Shown here one piece after another: positions 8,347 to 16,999 of a stretch of 41,896 bases of DNA; the first letter of the stretch is position 1; each line of letters begins with the position of its first letter. The translations under genes and the position numbers were made by a program. The stretch is from Steroidobacteraceae bacterium. GTDB lineage: Bacteria; Pseudomonadota; Gammaproteobacteria; Steroidobacterales; Steroidobacteraceae. The notes under the pieces are model-generated. The model saw only the letters and a list, made by a program, of their open reading frames with translations. It made no database searches and had not been told where the DNA came from. Where the stretch lies: positions 1 through 41,896 of the forward strand of contig JAFMJH010000016.1 of the NCBI GenBank assembly GCA_017853555.1, in the 5' to 3' direction.

Positions 8347-11025
8347 TCAGGAATGCAGCGGGTTGGGTTTGGCGACGTCGATGCCGAGCTGCGTGATCGC
8401 ACGCGCGACCTCCTCGGCCGGCACCACGCCTTCGTCGGCCAGCGCGCGCAGCGTCGCGAGCACCACGAAACGACGATCCACTTCGAAATGATGACGCAGC
8501 GCCGCACGCGCATCCGAACGACCGTAGCCGTCGGTGCCGAGCACGACGTAGCGCCCCGGCACCCACTGCCTTATCTGTTCGGGCACGTTGCGCACGTAGT
8601 CCGAGGCCGCGATGAACGGGCCCGTCGTACCCTCGAGCGCCTGCGCGACGTAGGGCTTGCGCGGCATTTCGGCCGGATGCAGCAAGTTCCAGCGCTCGAC
8701 TTCCAGCGCATCGCGACGCAACTCGCTGTAGCTCGGCGCCGAGAACACTTCGCACTCGATGCCGTGCTCGGCTGCCAGCGTTTCGGCTGCCGCGAGCACC
8801 TCGCGCAGAATCGTACCCGAGCCGAACAAAGTCGCCTTGCGACCTTTGGCGGGCTTCTGCTTGGGACTGACGCGAGTGAGCGAGTACAGCCCTTTCAGGA
8901 TGCCTTCGGCTGCGCCGTCCGGCATCGCCGGCATGGCGTAGTTCTCGTTCATCACCGTGACGTAATAGAAGATGCTCTCGCCCTCGGCGAACATGCGCTG
9001 CATGCCGTCGTGGACGATCACCGCCAATTCGTACGCGTAGGTCGGATCGTAACTGCGGCAATTCGGCACCAGCGAGGAGAGCAACTGACTGCTGCCGTCC
9101 TGATGTTGCAAACCTTCGCCCGCGAGCGTCGTGCGACCCGCCGTGGCGCCGAGCAGAAAGCCCCGCGTCTGCAAATCGCCGGCGGCCCAGATGAAATCGC
9201 CGACGCGCTGAAAACCGAACATCGAATAGAAGATGTAGAACGGCATCATGTTGACGCCGTGGTTGGCATACGCCGTGCCGGCCGCGATCCAGGAACACAG
9301 GGCACCGGCTTCGTTGATGCCCTCTTCGAGGATTTGGCCTTTTTTGTCTTCGCGGTAGGACATCAGCTGGTCCGCATCCTGCGGCGTGTACAACTGTCCG
9401 ACCGAAGAATAAATGCCGACCTGACGGAACAGACCTTCCATGCCGAAGGTGCGCGCCTCGTCGGGCACGATGGGCACCACGTGCTTGCCGACGTTCTTGT
9501 CTTTCAACAAGGTCGTGAGCATGCGCACGAAGGCCATGGTGGTCGAAATCTCGCGGCCCTCGCTGCTCTCGAGCAAAGGCTTGAACGTCTCGAGCGGCGG
9601 AATCTGCAAGGGCGGCGCGACCACGCGTCGCGCCGGCAGATAACCGCCAAGCGAAATCCGGCGTGAGCGCAGATATTGCATCTCCTCGCTGTCCTCGGCG
9701 GGCTTGGTGAACGGCAGTCGCGAAATTTCTTCGTCGCTCACCGGAATGTTGAAGCGATCGCGGAAGGCGCGCAGGTCCTCGTCCGACAGTTTCTTCTGCT
9801 GGTGAGTGACCATCTGCCCCTCGCCCGCCTTGCCCATGCCGAAACCTTTGACGGTCTTGGCGAGGATGACGGTCGGTTGGCCACGGTGCGCCATCGCCGC
9901 CGCGTAGGCGGCATACACCTTGCGCGGGTCGTGACCACCGCGATTGAGGCGCCAGATCTCCTCGTCGGACATGTTGGCGACCATCGCGCGCGTTTCCGGA
10001 TACTTGCCGAAGAAGTTGTCGCGCGTGTACGCGCCACCCTTGGCTTTGAAGTTCTGGTATTCGCCGTCGACGCACTCTTCCATCACCTGCCGCAGCAAGC
10101 CCTGGTTGTCCTTGGCGAGCAACGGATCCCAGCGCGAACCCCACAATACTTTGATGACGTTCCAGCCGGCACCGAGGAATGCCGCCTCGAGTTCCTGCAC
10201 GATCTTGCCGTTGCCGCGCACCGGGCCGTCGAGACGCTGCAAATTGCAATTGATGACGAACACGAGATTGTCGAGTTTTTCGCGCACCGGCATGGTGAGC
10301 GCGCCCATCGACTCCGGCTCGTCCATTTCGCCGTCGCCGAGGAAAGCCCAAATCTTGCGATCCGAGGGCGCCACCAAACCGCGATGTTCGAGATAGCGCT
10401 GGAAGCGCGCCTGGAAAATGGCCTGCATCGGCCCGAGACCCATCGACACGGTCGGGAATTGCCAAAAGTCCGGCATCAACCACGGATGCGGATAGGAAGA
10501 GAGACCGTCGCCTGCGACCTCTTGGCGAAAGTGTCGCAACTGATCTTCGGTGAGGCGCCCTTCGAGGTAGGCACGCGCATAGATGCCCGGCGCCGCATGG
10601 CCCTGGATGAATATCATGTCGCCCGGATGCGAGGCGGACGGCGCACGCCAAAAGTGATTGAAGCCGACTTCGTACAAGGTCGCAGCCGACGCGTACGAGG
10701 CGATGTGACCGCCGTACTCGGACGAGATGCGGTTCGCCTGCACCACCATCGCCGTGGCATTCCAGCGTATGTAGGCCTCGACGCGTCGCTCGAGTTCGCG
10801 CTTGCCCGGATAGTCGGGCTGCTGACCGGTGGAGATGGTGTTGAGGTAGGCCGTGTTCGGCTTGAAGGGCAGATAGGCGCCCGACCGCCGCGTGTGGTCG
10901 ATCAGTTGCTCGAGCAGAAAGTGGGCTCGCTCGGGTCCGTGGGTTTTCAGCACGGAGTCGATGGATTCCAGCCACTCCCGGGTCTCGCCGGGGTCCAGAT
11001 CCTGAGATACGGGCCTGTCGGACAT
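8347..11025 (-). CDS. aceE: Pyruvate dehydrogenase E1, homodimeric type
   Basis: Thiamine-diphosphate-dependent decarboxylase linking glycolysis to acetyl-CoA. 892 residues, the usual length of AceE. Visible: MSDRPVSQDLDPGETREWLE, YPHPWLMPDFWQFPTVSMGLG, the ThDP motif from GDGEMDEPESMGALTMPVRE to the following asparagines, GTAYANHGVNMMPFYIFYSM, and a C-terminal transketolase-like domain with GTDGYGRSDARAALR. The reading frame extends 22 codons upstream, but the ATG at 11023-11025 has a good GGAAG Shine-Dalgarno sequence and begins the conserved N-terminus. First gene of aceE-aceF-lpdA; divergent from pyrC. Confidence 0.97.
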   Translation of the reverse strand: MSDRPVSQDLDPGETREWLESIDSVLKTHGPERAHFLLEQLIDHTRRSGAYLPFKPNTAYLNTISTGQQPDYPGKRELERRVEAYIRWNATAMVVQANRISSEYGGHIASYASAATLYEVGFNHFWRAPSASHPGDMIFIQGHAAPGIYARAYLEGRLTEDQLRHFRQEVAGDGLSSYPHPWLMPDFWQFPTVSMGLGPMQAIFQARFQRYLEHRGLVAPSDRKIWAFLGDGEMDEPESMGALTMPVREKLDNLVFVINCNLQRLDGPVRGNGKIVQELEAAFLGAGWNVIKVLWGSRWDPLLAKDNQGLLRQVMEECVDGEYQNFKAKGGAYTRDNFFGKYPETRAMVANMSDEEIWRLNRGGHDPRKVYAAYAAAMAHRGQPTVILAKTVKGFGMGKAGEGQMVTHQQKKLSDEDLRAFRDRFNIPVSDEEISRLPFTKPAEDSEEMQYLRSRRISLGGYLPARRVVAPPLQIPPLETFKPLLESSEGREISTTMAFVRMLTTLLKDKNVGKHVVPIVPDEARTFGMEGLFRQVGIYSSVGQLYTPQDADQLMSYREDKKGQILEEGINEAGALCSWIAAGTAYANHGVNMMPFYIFYSMFGFQRVGDFIWAAGDLQTRGFLLGATAGRTTLAGEGLQHQDGSSQLLSSLVPNCRSYDPTYAYELAVIVHDGMQRMFAEGESIFYYVTVMNENYAMPAMPDGAAEGILKGLYSLTRVSPKQKPAKGRKATLFGSGTILREVLAAAETLAAEHGIECEVFSAPSYSELRRDALEVERWNLLHPAEMPRKPYVAQALEGTTGPFIAASDYVRNVPEQIRQWVPGRYVVLGTDGYGRSDARAALRHHFEVDRRFVVLATLRALADEGVVPAEEVARAITQLGIDVAKPNPLHS

Positions 11026-11124
11026 GCGCGCTTCCGTCTTGCGATTTGTGAAAAACGCTATGTTAACTCGGCGCGCCCGCCGATGCCGCACTTCCGGCCT
11101 GTGCTAGCATCTGAACCGTCCGTC
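11026..11124. promoter_or_regulatory. aceE/pyrC divergent intergenic region
   Basis: This 99-bp gap must hold promoters for both the PDH operon and pyrC. A TAACAT box on the minus strand (11060-11065) could serve aceE, giving a leader of about 28 nt with the GGAAG site. A TAGCAT box (11105-11110) preceded by TG at 11101-11103 could serve pyrC, leaving a leader of roughly 8 nt without a Shine-Dalgarno sequence. No good -35 is seen for either, and no clear PdhR-like palindrome was found by eye. Confidence 0.3.
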
Positions 11125-12162
11125 ATGAGCGATCTTCTCACCCTCCGCCGCCCCGACGACTGGCATCTGCACCTGCGCGACGGGGCTGCAATGCAAGCCG
11201 TTTTGCCGCACACCGCGCAGCGTTTCGCGCGCGCGGTGATCATGCCCAACCTCAAACCGCCGGTCACGACGACGACGCTCGCGCGCGAATACCGCGACCG
11301 CATCCGCGCCGCCGTACCGCAGGGTCTGCGGTTCGAGCCGCTGATGACGCTCTACCTCACCGACAACATGCCGACCGCGGAAATCGACCGGGCGCGCGAA
11401 GCCGGCTTCGTGGTTGGCTGCAAGCTCTATCCCGCCGGCGCCACCACCCATTCCGATGCGGGCGTGACCGACGTCGCGCGCATCGATGCCGTGCTCGAGC
11501 GCATGGCCGAAGTCGGGCTCGTGCTGCAGGTGCACGGCGAAGTGACCCACGAGGCCGTCGACGTCTTCGACCGCGAACAGCGCTTCATCGACGACGTGCT
11601 CGCGCCGCTGGTCGCACGACACCCGACATTGCGCGTGGTGTTCGAACACATCACCACGCGCGCCGCCGTCGAGTTCGTCCGCGGCGCGCGCGCGGGCGTC
11701 GGCGCAACCATCACGCCCCAGCATCTGCTCTACAACCGCAACGAAATTTTTCGCGGCGGCATCCGCCCGCACTACTACTGCTTGCCGATCCTCAAGACCG
11801 AGGACGATCGCCATGCGCTGCTCGAGGCGGCCACCAGCGGCGACCCGCGGTTTTTCCTCGGCACCGACAGCGCGCCGCACGCGAGGCACACCAAGGAAAA
11901 CGCCTGCGGCTGCGCGGGCATGTATTCGGCGCATGCCGGAATCGAACTCTATGCCCTCGCTTTCGAGCGCGCGGGCGCGCTCGCCCGACTGCCCGCCTTC
12001 GCGGCCGACTTCGGCGCCGATTTCTATGGCCTGCCGCGCAACGAAGATACGATCACGCTGCAAAGACGTCCGTGGACGCCGCCGGCCAGTTACGACTTCG
12101 GCACCGACCGGATCGTGCCGATGTTCGCCGGTGAATCTTTGAATTGGTCGCTCGTGTCATGA
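11125..12162 (+). CDS. pyrC: Dihydroorotase, class II
   Basis: Zinc amidohydrolase of de novo pyrimidine synthesis, interconverting carbamoyl-aspartate and dihydroorotate. 345 residues (E. coli 348). The metal ligands HLHLRDG (His14, His16), the carboxylated-lysine segment [31 protein letters not shown] and [16 protein letters not shown] are present. The frame is open far upstream, antisense to aceE, but the conserved N-terminus and the divergent gene place the start at the ATG 11125. Overlaps rnt by 4 bp. Confidence 0.96.
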   Translation: MSDLLTLRRPDDWHLHLRDGAAMQAVLPHTAQRFARAVIMPNLKPPVTTTTLAREYRDRIRAAVPQGLRFEPLMTLYLTDNMPTAEIDRAREAGFVVGCKLYPAGATTHSDAGVTDVARIDAVLERMAEVGLVLQVHGEVTHEAVDVFDREQRFIDDVLAPLVARHPTLRVVFEHITTRAAVEFVRGARAGVGATITPQHLLYNRNEIFRGGIRPHYYCLPILKTEDDRHALLEAATSGDPRFFLGTDSAPHARHTKENACGCAGMYSAHAGIELYALAFERAGALARLPAFAADFGADFYGLPRNEDTITLQRRPWTPPASYDFGTDRIVPMFAGESLNWSLVS

Positions 12163-12884
12163 GCGCGAGCCCCGCGATGATGCGGCGCTTCCGCGGTTTT
12201 TTGCCCATCGTGATCGACGTCGAGACCGGCGGCCTCGACTGCAGTCGCGATGCGCTGCTCGAGATCGCGGCCGTGCTGATCGAAATCGGCGAGGACGGCA
12301 GCTTGAGTCGCGGCGCGACCCACGCCTACCACGTCAAACCTTTCGAGGGCGCGAACATCGAGCCGGCGTCGCTCGCGGTCACGGGGATCGACCCGTTTCA
12401 CCCGCTGCGTCCGGCGATCGACGAGCGCGATGCGCTCACGCGCATCTTCAAAGAAGTGCGCGATGCCGTGAAACGCCACGGCTGCAAACGCGCGATTCTG
12501 GTCGGTCACAACGCATCGTTCGATCTCGGTTTTTTGAACGCCGCCGTCGCGCGCGCGCAGATCAAACGCAATCCGTTTCACCCGTTCTCGAGCTTCGATA
12601 CCGTGACGCTCGCGGGGGCTGCCTTCGGCCAAACCGTGCTCGCCAAAGCGGCCATGGTGAGCGGCGACAGCTGGGATTCGGCCGCGGCGCATGCGGCGGC
12701 GTACGATGCCGAGCGCACCGCGGAGCTGTTCTGCAAAGTCGGCAATCTGTGTTTGCCGAGCTTTCAGGCCGCGGAACAACGCGCGCGCGAGCTCGGCTGG
12801 CACGACGACGTGGCGCTGGCGGAACCGAACGGCGCGGAAGGCACCGACCCCACCTCGCCGGTGGCGGACGAAAATTCGCCTTGA
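12159..12884 (+). CDS. rnt: Ribonuclease T
   Basis: DEDD-family 3'-5' exoribonuclease that trims tRNA and other stable RNA ends. 241 residues with exo I motif [22 protein letters not shown], exo [47 protein letters not shown] (exo III with the catalytic His and Asp). The ATG at 12159 overlaps the pyrC stop (ATGA); an in-frame ATG pair at 12177-12182 is an alternative start closer to the usual N-terminus. Its stop codon lies inside the hairpin that terminates grxD from the other strand. Confidence 0.93.
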   Translation: MSASPAMMRRFRGFLPIVIDVETGGLDCSRDALLEIAAVLIEIGEDGSLSRGATHAYHVKPFEGANIEPASLAVTGIDPFHPLRPAIDERDALTRIFKEVRDAVKRHGCKRAILVGHNASFDLGFLNAAVARAQIKRNPFHPFSSFDTVTLAGAAFGQTVLAKAAMVSGDSWDSAAAHAAAYDAERTAELFCKVGNLCLPSFQAAEQRARELGWHDDVALAEPNGAEGTDPTSPVADENSP

Positions 12885-12890
12885 GGCGAA
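12871..12890 (-). terminator. Rho-independent terminator of grxD
   Basis: On the minus strand the grxD stop is followed within 1 nt by TTCGCC-TCAA-GGCGAA and then TTTT: a perfect 6-bp stem (12875-12890 on the plus strand), a tetraloop and a short T-tract. It lies inside the last codons of rnt on the opposite strand. The stem is short, so efficiency may be modest. Confidence 0.6.
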
Positions 12891-12891
12891 C

Positions 12892-13209
12892 TCAGGCGGC
12901 GCCGGCTTCCTGCAGCGCTTTCTGCAACTCGCCGCTGCGAAACATTTCGAGGGTGATGTCGCAACCACCGAGCAACTCGCCCTTCAGATAAAGCTGCGGG
13001 TAGGTCGGCCAGTTCGAGAGGCGCTTCAGCGCTTCGCGCAACTCCGGATCTTCGAAAATGTTCACGTGATGAAATTGCGCGCCGCAGGCACGCAGCGCGG
13101 CCACGGCCTGCGCCGAAAACCCGCATTGCGGAAAGTCGGGCGTGCCTTTCATGAAAAGCACCGCGGGAGCCGCGGCCAGTTGCGTGCGGATGCGTTCGTT
13201 GACGTCCAT
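12892..13209 (-). CDS. grxD: Monothiol glutaredoxin, CGFS type
   Basis: Fe-S cluster carrier/monothiol glutaredoxin of 105 residues. The KGTPDFPQCGFS signature with Cys29 is intact, followed by WPTYPQLYLKGELLGGCDI (glutathione-binding TVP-like loop) and ITLEMFRSGEL. A GAGG Shine-Dalgarno precedes the ATG at 13207-13209. It follows the DUF1289 gene on the same strand after a 43-bp gap and is closed by a terminator. CGFS glutaredoxins are well known as [2Fe-2S] carriers. Confidence 0.95.
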   Translation of the reverse strand: MDVNERIRTQLAAAPAVLFMKGTPDFPQCGFSAQAVAALRACGAQFHHVNIFEDPELREALKRLSNWPTYPQLYLKGELLGGCDITLEMFRSGELQKALQEAGAA

Positions 13210-13252
13210 GGTGCGTGATCCTCGAATCAGTTCAAGCGTGGCAATCGATAGG

Positions 13253-13483
13253 TTACAGGCGTGACGCGCGTTGCGCATCGCGCGCCACCCGTCGCTCATC
13301 GAGCACGCGCAGCAATTGCCACTGCTGCTCGGGCGTCATGCGTATCCAGCCGGCGATCTCGTCACGGCTGCGCAGACAACCCGCACAATGCCCCGTGAGA
13401 TCGAGCGCACAGATGCTGATGCAAGGCGACATCGGACGTGCGGGCGGCGCGTTCACCACCGTTTCATTCAGCGTATCGGACAT
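13253..13483 (-). CDS. DUF1289 family small cysteine-rich protein
   Basis: A 76-residue protein with SPCISICALDLTGHCAGCLRSRDEIAGW, the Cys pattern CX3CX6(7)CX2C of DUF1289 (Fe-S or zinc binding suspected in this family, not proven). The ATG at 13481-13483 has a strong GGAAGGG ribosome-binding site; the frame is open 22 codons further but without such a site. It sits upstream of grxD on the same strand. Divergent from the membrane protein at 13596. Confidence 0.82.
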   Translation of the reverse strand: MSDTLNETVVNAPPARPMSPCISICALDLTGHCAGCLRSRDEIAGWIRMTPEQQWQLLRVLDERRVARDAQRASRL

Positions 13484-13527
13484 GACCCTTCCGTAGGTCC
13501 AGGCGACCCGCAAGCGGTCGCAGCGCG

Positions 13528-13560
13528 TTGAATTATGGGGGTTGCTCACCTATCCTTCAA
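13528..13560. promoter_or_regulatory. Interleaved divergent promoters (DUF1289 gene and 13596 gene)
   Basis: Plus strand: TTGAAT (13528-13533), 17-bp spacer, TATCCT (13551-13556), serving the gene at 13596. Minus strand: TTGAAG (13560-13555), 17-bp spacer, CATAAT (13537-13532), serving the DUF1289 gene. The two promoters occupy the same 33 bp face to face, so polymerase could bind only one at a time. Both spacers are the ideal 17 bp. Function is inferred. Confidence 0.5.
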
Positions 13561-13595
13561 TTTCCTTTCGCATTTTCCAGCGTGGAGAACACAGA

Positions 13596-14180
13596 ATGAA
13601 GAATCCCCTTGACAGTGTCGGCACAACCCTGACGCTCGGCGTCGCACTCGCCATCGTCGTGATGGTGTTGCCGATCACACCGGGTGGCGACTTTTCGCAA
13701 CTGAGCCTCGGTCGCTGGCTGCACATCGTCAGCGGCGTGTTCTGGATCGGCCTGCTCTACTACTTCAACGTCGCGCAGATCCCGGCACTGGCGGCCGCGA
13801 ATGCCGACCAAGGCGGCCCCGGTGGCGCCGGCATCCTGAAGTACGTCGCACCGCGCGCCTTGCTGTGGTTTCGCTGGGCGGCGCTGGCCACCTGGCTCAC
13901 CGGCGCCTGGCTGCTCGGCCCGCGCCTCGTCGACGCCTTCACGCTCGCCGAAGGCAGCGAAGTGATCGGCATCGGCGCATGGCTCGGCACCATCATGCTG
14001 TTCAACGTGTGGGGCCTGATTTGGCCGAACCAGAAGAAGGTGCTCGGCATCGTCGAAGCCACCGCCGAAGAGAAAGCGGCTGCACGTCGGGTCGCGACCC
14101 TGGCCTCGCGCACCAACTTCCTGCTGTCCATCCCGATGCTGATGTGCATGGGCGGTTCGGCACACGGCTTGCCGTTCTGA
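13596..14180 (+). CDS. Urate oxidase N-terminal (PuuD-like) membrane protein without cytochrome domain
   Basis: A 194-residue integral membrane protein with about five hydrophobic segments (approx. residues 12-30, 40-58, 88-110, 126-148, 172-190). LGRWLHIVSGVFWIGLLYYF and the later FNVWGLIWPNQKKVLG resemble the membrane domain of PuuD-type urate hydroxylase (Urate_ox_N). PuuD itself is roughly twice as long and carries a C-terminal cytochrome c; here there is no CXXCH and the frame stops after the membrane part. The start has GGAG 9 nt upstream and its own candidate promoter. Urate oxidation cannot be assumed; no purine catabolism genes are nearby. Confidence 0.75.
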   Translation: MKNPLDSVGTTLTLGVALAIVVMVLPITPGGDFSQLSLGRWLHIVSGVFWIGLLYYFNVAQIPALAAANADQGGPGGAGILKYVAPRALLWFRWAALATWLTGAWLLGPRLVDAFTLAEGSEVIGIGAWLGTIMLFNVWGLIWPNQKKVLGIVEATAEEKAAARRVATLASRTNFLLSIPMLMCMGGSAHGLPF

Positions 14181-14187
14181 TCGCCAC

Positions 14188-15891
14188 TCAAGGCGTATAG
14201 CGAATCACTTTCGCAGGGTCCCCGCGGGCGACGCAGTCGCCCGCGGGAGCGCCCGAAACCAACCACCACGCTTCGTCGCTGCTCACGCCCGCAAGGATGC
14301 GCGGGGCGGCTTTGAAACACGGTTCGATCAAACCCTCGGGCACCAGCAACACGCGGCGCTCGCTTTCAGCCAACCACCGCGAAGCGTCGTACGATTCGGC
14401 CAGTCCTTCACGCCAGCGCGCGTGACCGAAGTTCGTGACCGGTCGATCCAGATACAGCAAAAACTGTTCTTTGTACGAGAGCAAGCCCAGTTCGCGCTCG
14501 CGATCGACTTTGGCAAGCATTTGACGCGTGAACTCCGACGATGAACGCTCGCCATTGATTTGCGGCGCGATGCCGATACCCCAACATACCGCCAGACACG
14601 CGAGCACCGTCGGCCACGCCGCGATCGGTCGCCAACGGGCCGTCGCCCACCACGCCGAGGGCGCCGCGATCGCGAACGCCCAGATCGGCCACCACGATTG
14701 CAGCGTCACTTCGGCAAGCACGCGCTGCAGCACCGCTGTCTCGAACGCCACCGCCATCGCAAAGCCGACGCCGAGCAACGCCAGTACGGCCGCCAGTGTT
14801 TGCGACACCAGCCGTGCCGCGCGGGTCGAATAGAACTGCACCAGATGCGGCGCGGCCGCCCACACGAACGCCGGCAGTGCCGGCAACACGTACACGCCGC
14901 GCTTGCCCGGACTCAACGAAAAGAACACGACGACGAGGATCGCCCAACTGAGCGGCAACCAGGATGCGGCGATGCCACGCTGCCAATCGCGACGCCAGTA
15001 CGACCACAGCCACGGCAAGCCGGCGATCAGCGGCAACCAAAGAAACGGAATCACTTCGACGAAGTAGTAATACCAGGGTTTCACGTGATGCCACGCGGCC
15101 GCGTAACGCTGCACGGTTTGCTGGAACAGCAGCTCGTCGCGATACGCGAGCAACGACGGTGAACCGCTGCTGGCCACGGTGATCAGCATCGGCACGAGCC
15201 AGGCGGCGATCACGGCGAGAAATACCAGCGGGACGCACCACACCGCACGCGTCGCGAGCGCCTCGCGACGCAGATCGGTGGCACCGCGCCGCGACAGCCA
15301 CCACGCGATCGGCCACAGCAGCAAAGTCAGAAAACCGACCGCCTTGTCGATCACGCCCAACCCGGCCGCGGCCGACCCGAGCACGATCCAGCCCCAGTGC
15401 GGCCGGATCAAAAAATGTCGCATGAACGCGTACAACGCCAAGGTGCAAAAGAAAATCAGCGTCGCGTCGATTTGCGCGCCGCGCGTGGTCACCACGAACA
15501 ACACGCTGCTCGCCAGCGTCACCGCGGCCAGCCGCCCCGCTTCGGCCCCGTGCAAGCGCCGCGCGAGATCCTGCACGAGCCACAATGTGCCGAACGACGC
15601 GAGCATCGAGGGCAACAGGAAGGCGAGGCGCAGCGAACCGGTCAGCTCCTGCGCGATGGCGATCAACCAGAAGTGCAGCGGCGGCTTGTCCTGGTACAGA
15701 TCGCCGCCGGCATGCGGAATGAGCCACTGACCGGTGCTGACCATGTCGCGCGCGATCGAGGCGAACCGCGGTTCGTCGGCCGGCCACGGGTCTCGCAAGC
15801 CGTAGCCGACGAGGATCAGCAATGCGAACCAGACGAAGACGAACAGCACGTCGGCACGCGAGCTTTGACGCGGCCGCGACTCGCCGGTCAT
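14188..15891 (-). CDS. ArnT/GT39-like membrane glycosyltransferase
   Basis: Polytopic GT-C glycosyltransferase of 567 residues. The first periplasmic loop has RDPWPADEPRFASIARDMV, with the Asp-Glu expected of the catalytic site, then GGDLYQDKPPLHFWLIAIAQ, both typical of the ArnT/PMT group that transfers sugars from undecaprenyl phosphate to lipid A or proteins. At least ten hydrophobic helices follow, and a soluble C-terminal tail of about 130 residues. Upstream on the same strand are LAB_N and GT2 genes with a 9-bp gap and 14-bp overlap, so the operon makes the lipid-linked sugar and then transfers it. The specific sugar and acceptor are unknown. Confidence 0.85.
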   Translation of the reverse strand: MTGESRPRQSSRADVLFVFVWFALLILVGYGLRDPWPADEPRFASIARDMVSTGQWLIPHAGGDLYQDKPPLHFWLIAIAQELTGSLRLAFLLPSMLASFGTLWLVQDLARRLHGAEAGRLAAVTLASSVLFVVTTRGAQIDATLIFFCTLALYAFMRHFLIRPHWGWIVLGSAAAGLGVIDKAVGFLTLLLWPIAWWLSRRGATDLRREALATRAVWCVPLVFLAVIAAWLVPMLITVASSGSPSLLAYRDELLFQQTVQRYAAAWHHVKPWYYYFVEVIPFLWLPLIAGLPWLWSYWRRDWQRGIAASWLPLSWAILVVVFFSLSPGKRGVYVLPALPAFVWAAAPHLVQFYSTRAARLVSQTLAAVLALLGVGFAMAVAFETAVLQRVLAEVTLQSWWPIWAFAIAAPSAWWATARWRPIAAWPTVLACLAVCWGIGIAPQINGERSSSEFTRQMLAKVDRERELGLLSYKEQFLLYLDRPVTNFGHARWREGLAESYDASRWLAESERRVLLVPEGLIEPCFKAAPRILAGVSSDEAWWLVSGAPAGDCVARGDPAKVIRYTP

Positions 15892-15900
15892 CGTCGGGCC

Positions 15901-16194
15901 TCAGCCACCGGATTCCGCCTCGGGCTGCCGCGAAACGGATCGCAACAGGAACAGATTGCGGAAATAAACCAGCAAACCCAGACCCTGTCCGGCGATGAAC
16001 ACCGGATCGCGCTTGTGGATCGCGTAGGCGAGCAGCACGACGCCGCCGCCGAGACTGAAATACCAAAAGGCGACCGGTATGACGCTGCGCTTGGCCTGTT
16101 CGCTCGCGAACCACTGCACGACGAATCGCGCCGAGAACAACGCCTGGCCGATGAAACCGATCACGATCCAAACCAAAGATTCAGTGCCTTGCAC
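15901..16194 (-). CDS. LAB_N (lipid-A-disaccharide synthase N-terminal domain) membrane protein
   Basis: A 97-residue protein with three predicted membrane helices (about 7-25, 42-60, 66-84) and the LAB_N landmarks GFIGQALFSARFVVQWFASE, FWYFSLGGG and QGLGLLVYFRNLFL. It starts at GTG 16192-16194 behind a GGAGAG site and overlaps the GT2 gene by 14 bp. LAB_N proteins are recurrently encoded between a DPM1-type GT2 and an ArnT-type GT-C gene. A role in handling or flipping the lipid-linked sugar is an inference from that context. Confidence 0.88.
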   Translation of the reverse strand: MQGTESLVWIVIGFIGQALFSARFVVQWFASEQAKRSVIPVAFWYFSLGGGVVLLAYAIHKRDPVFIAGQGLGLLVYFRNLFLLRSVSRQPEAESGG

Positions 16195-16954
16195 GCGACT
16201 CTCCCGTATGCGCGACCTGTTCGCCCTCGATCACGACGAGGCCCGGCTTCCAGCGACGACGCAACCACATGACGCCGAAGATGTCGACGATCCCGACCCA
16301 AAGGCGATCGAACATCCCGTACTTGGAACTGCCTCGCTCGCGCGGTCGATGGGCGACCGGCAGCGACAGCACGGATGCACCCGCACGTTGAAACAACGCC
16401 GGCAAAAAGCGATGCATGTGATCGAACTGCGGCAAGGCGAGAAACGTCGACCGATGCATGATCTTGAGACCGCAGCCGGTGTCGGGCGTGCCGTCGCCGA
16501 GCATGGCACCGCGTACCGCATTGGCGACGCGCGATTGCAGGCGACGACGCCAGGTATCGCGACGCGTCGTGCGATGCCCGATCACGAGTGCGGCACGTTC
16601 GCGCGCCGCAAACAATTTCGGCAGATCGGCGGGATCGTTCTGACCATCGCCGTCGAGCGTGGCGATCCATTCGGCGCGCGCGTGACGCACGCCCGAACAC
16701 ACCGCCGCGCTCTGCCCGCTGCGAAACGAATGCGTAAGCAACCGGATCGGCAGCCCTTCGGCTTGCAACGCGAGCACCGCCTCGCCCGTGCCATCGGTGC
16801 TGCCGTCGTCCACGAACAGGATCTCGATGCGGCACGCGGCGAGCGCGGCAACGATCTCGCGGGCGAGCGGTGCAACGTTCTCGACTTCGTTGCAGGCCGG
16901 AATCACGACGGAGAGTTCGAGATCGGTGGGAATGGGGGCGACGACCGAGGACAT
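16181..16954 (-). CDS. Family 2 glycosyltransferase, dolichol-phosphate-mannose-synthase-like
   Basis: Transfers a sugar from a nucleotide sugar to polyprenyl phosphate on the cytoplasmic face (family role). 257 residues, GT-A fold: LSVVIPACNEVENVAPL, FVDDGSTDGTGEAV, IATLDGDGQNDPADLP (metal-binding Asp residues), DTGCGLKIMHRSTF and RPRERGSSKYGM. The C-terminus has only an amphipathic stretch (LWVGIVDIFGVMWL), not the two helices of ArnC/GtrB, so it resembles the soluble DPM1 type. First gene of the three-gene cluster. A promoter (TTGTGA, 17 bp, GACAAT) ends 8 nt before the ATG, which lacks a Shine-Dalgarno sequence. Confidence 0.92.
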   Translation of the reverse strand: MSSVVAPIPTDLELSVVIPACNEVENVAPLAREIVAALAACRIEILFVDDGSTDGTGEAVLALQAEGLPIRLLTHSFRSGQSAAVCSGVRHARAEWIATLDGDGQNDPADLPKLFAARERAALVIGHRTTRRDTWRRRLQSRVANAVRGAMLGDGTPDTGCGLKIMHRSTFLALPQFDHMHRFLPALFQRAGASVLSLPVAHRPRERGSSKYGMFDRLWVGIVDIFGVMWLRRRWKPGLVVIEGEQVAHTGESRARH

Positions 16955-16962
16955 GCGGGCGC

Positions 16963-16991
16963 ATTGTCCGGGATTGGCGAGCCCCTCACAA
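16963..16991 (-). promoter_or_regulatory. Promoter of the GT2-LAB_N-ArnT cluster
   Basis: On the minus strand, TTGTGA (16991-16986) and GACAAT (16968-16963) are separated by exactly 17 bp. The -10 ends 8 nt before the GT2 start codon, so the transcript would have almost no leader. The -35 overlaps the space just after the lpxL stop codon. Confidence 0.5.
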
Positions 16992-16999
16992 GGCAGGCG

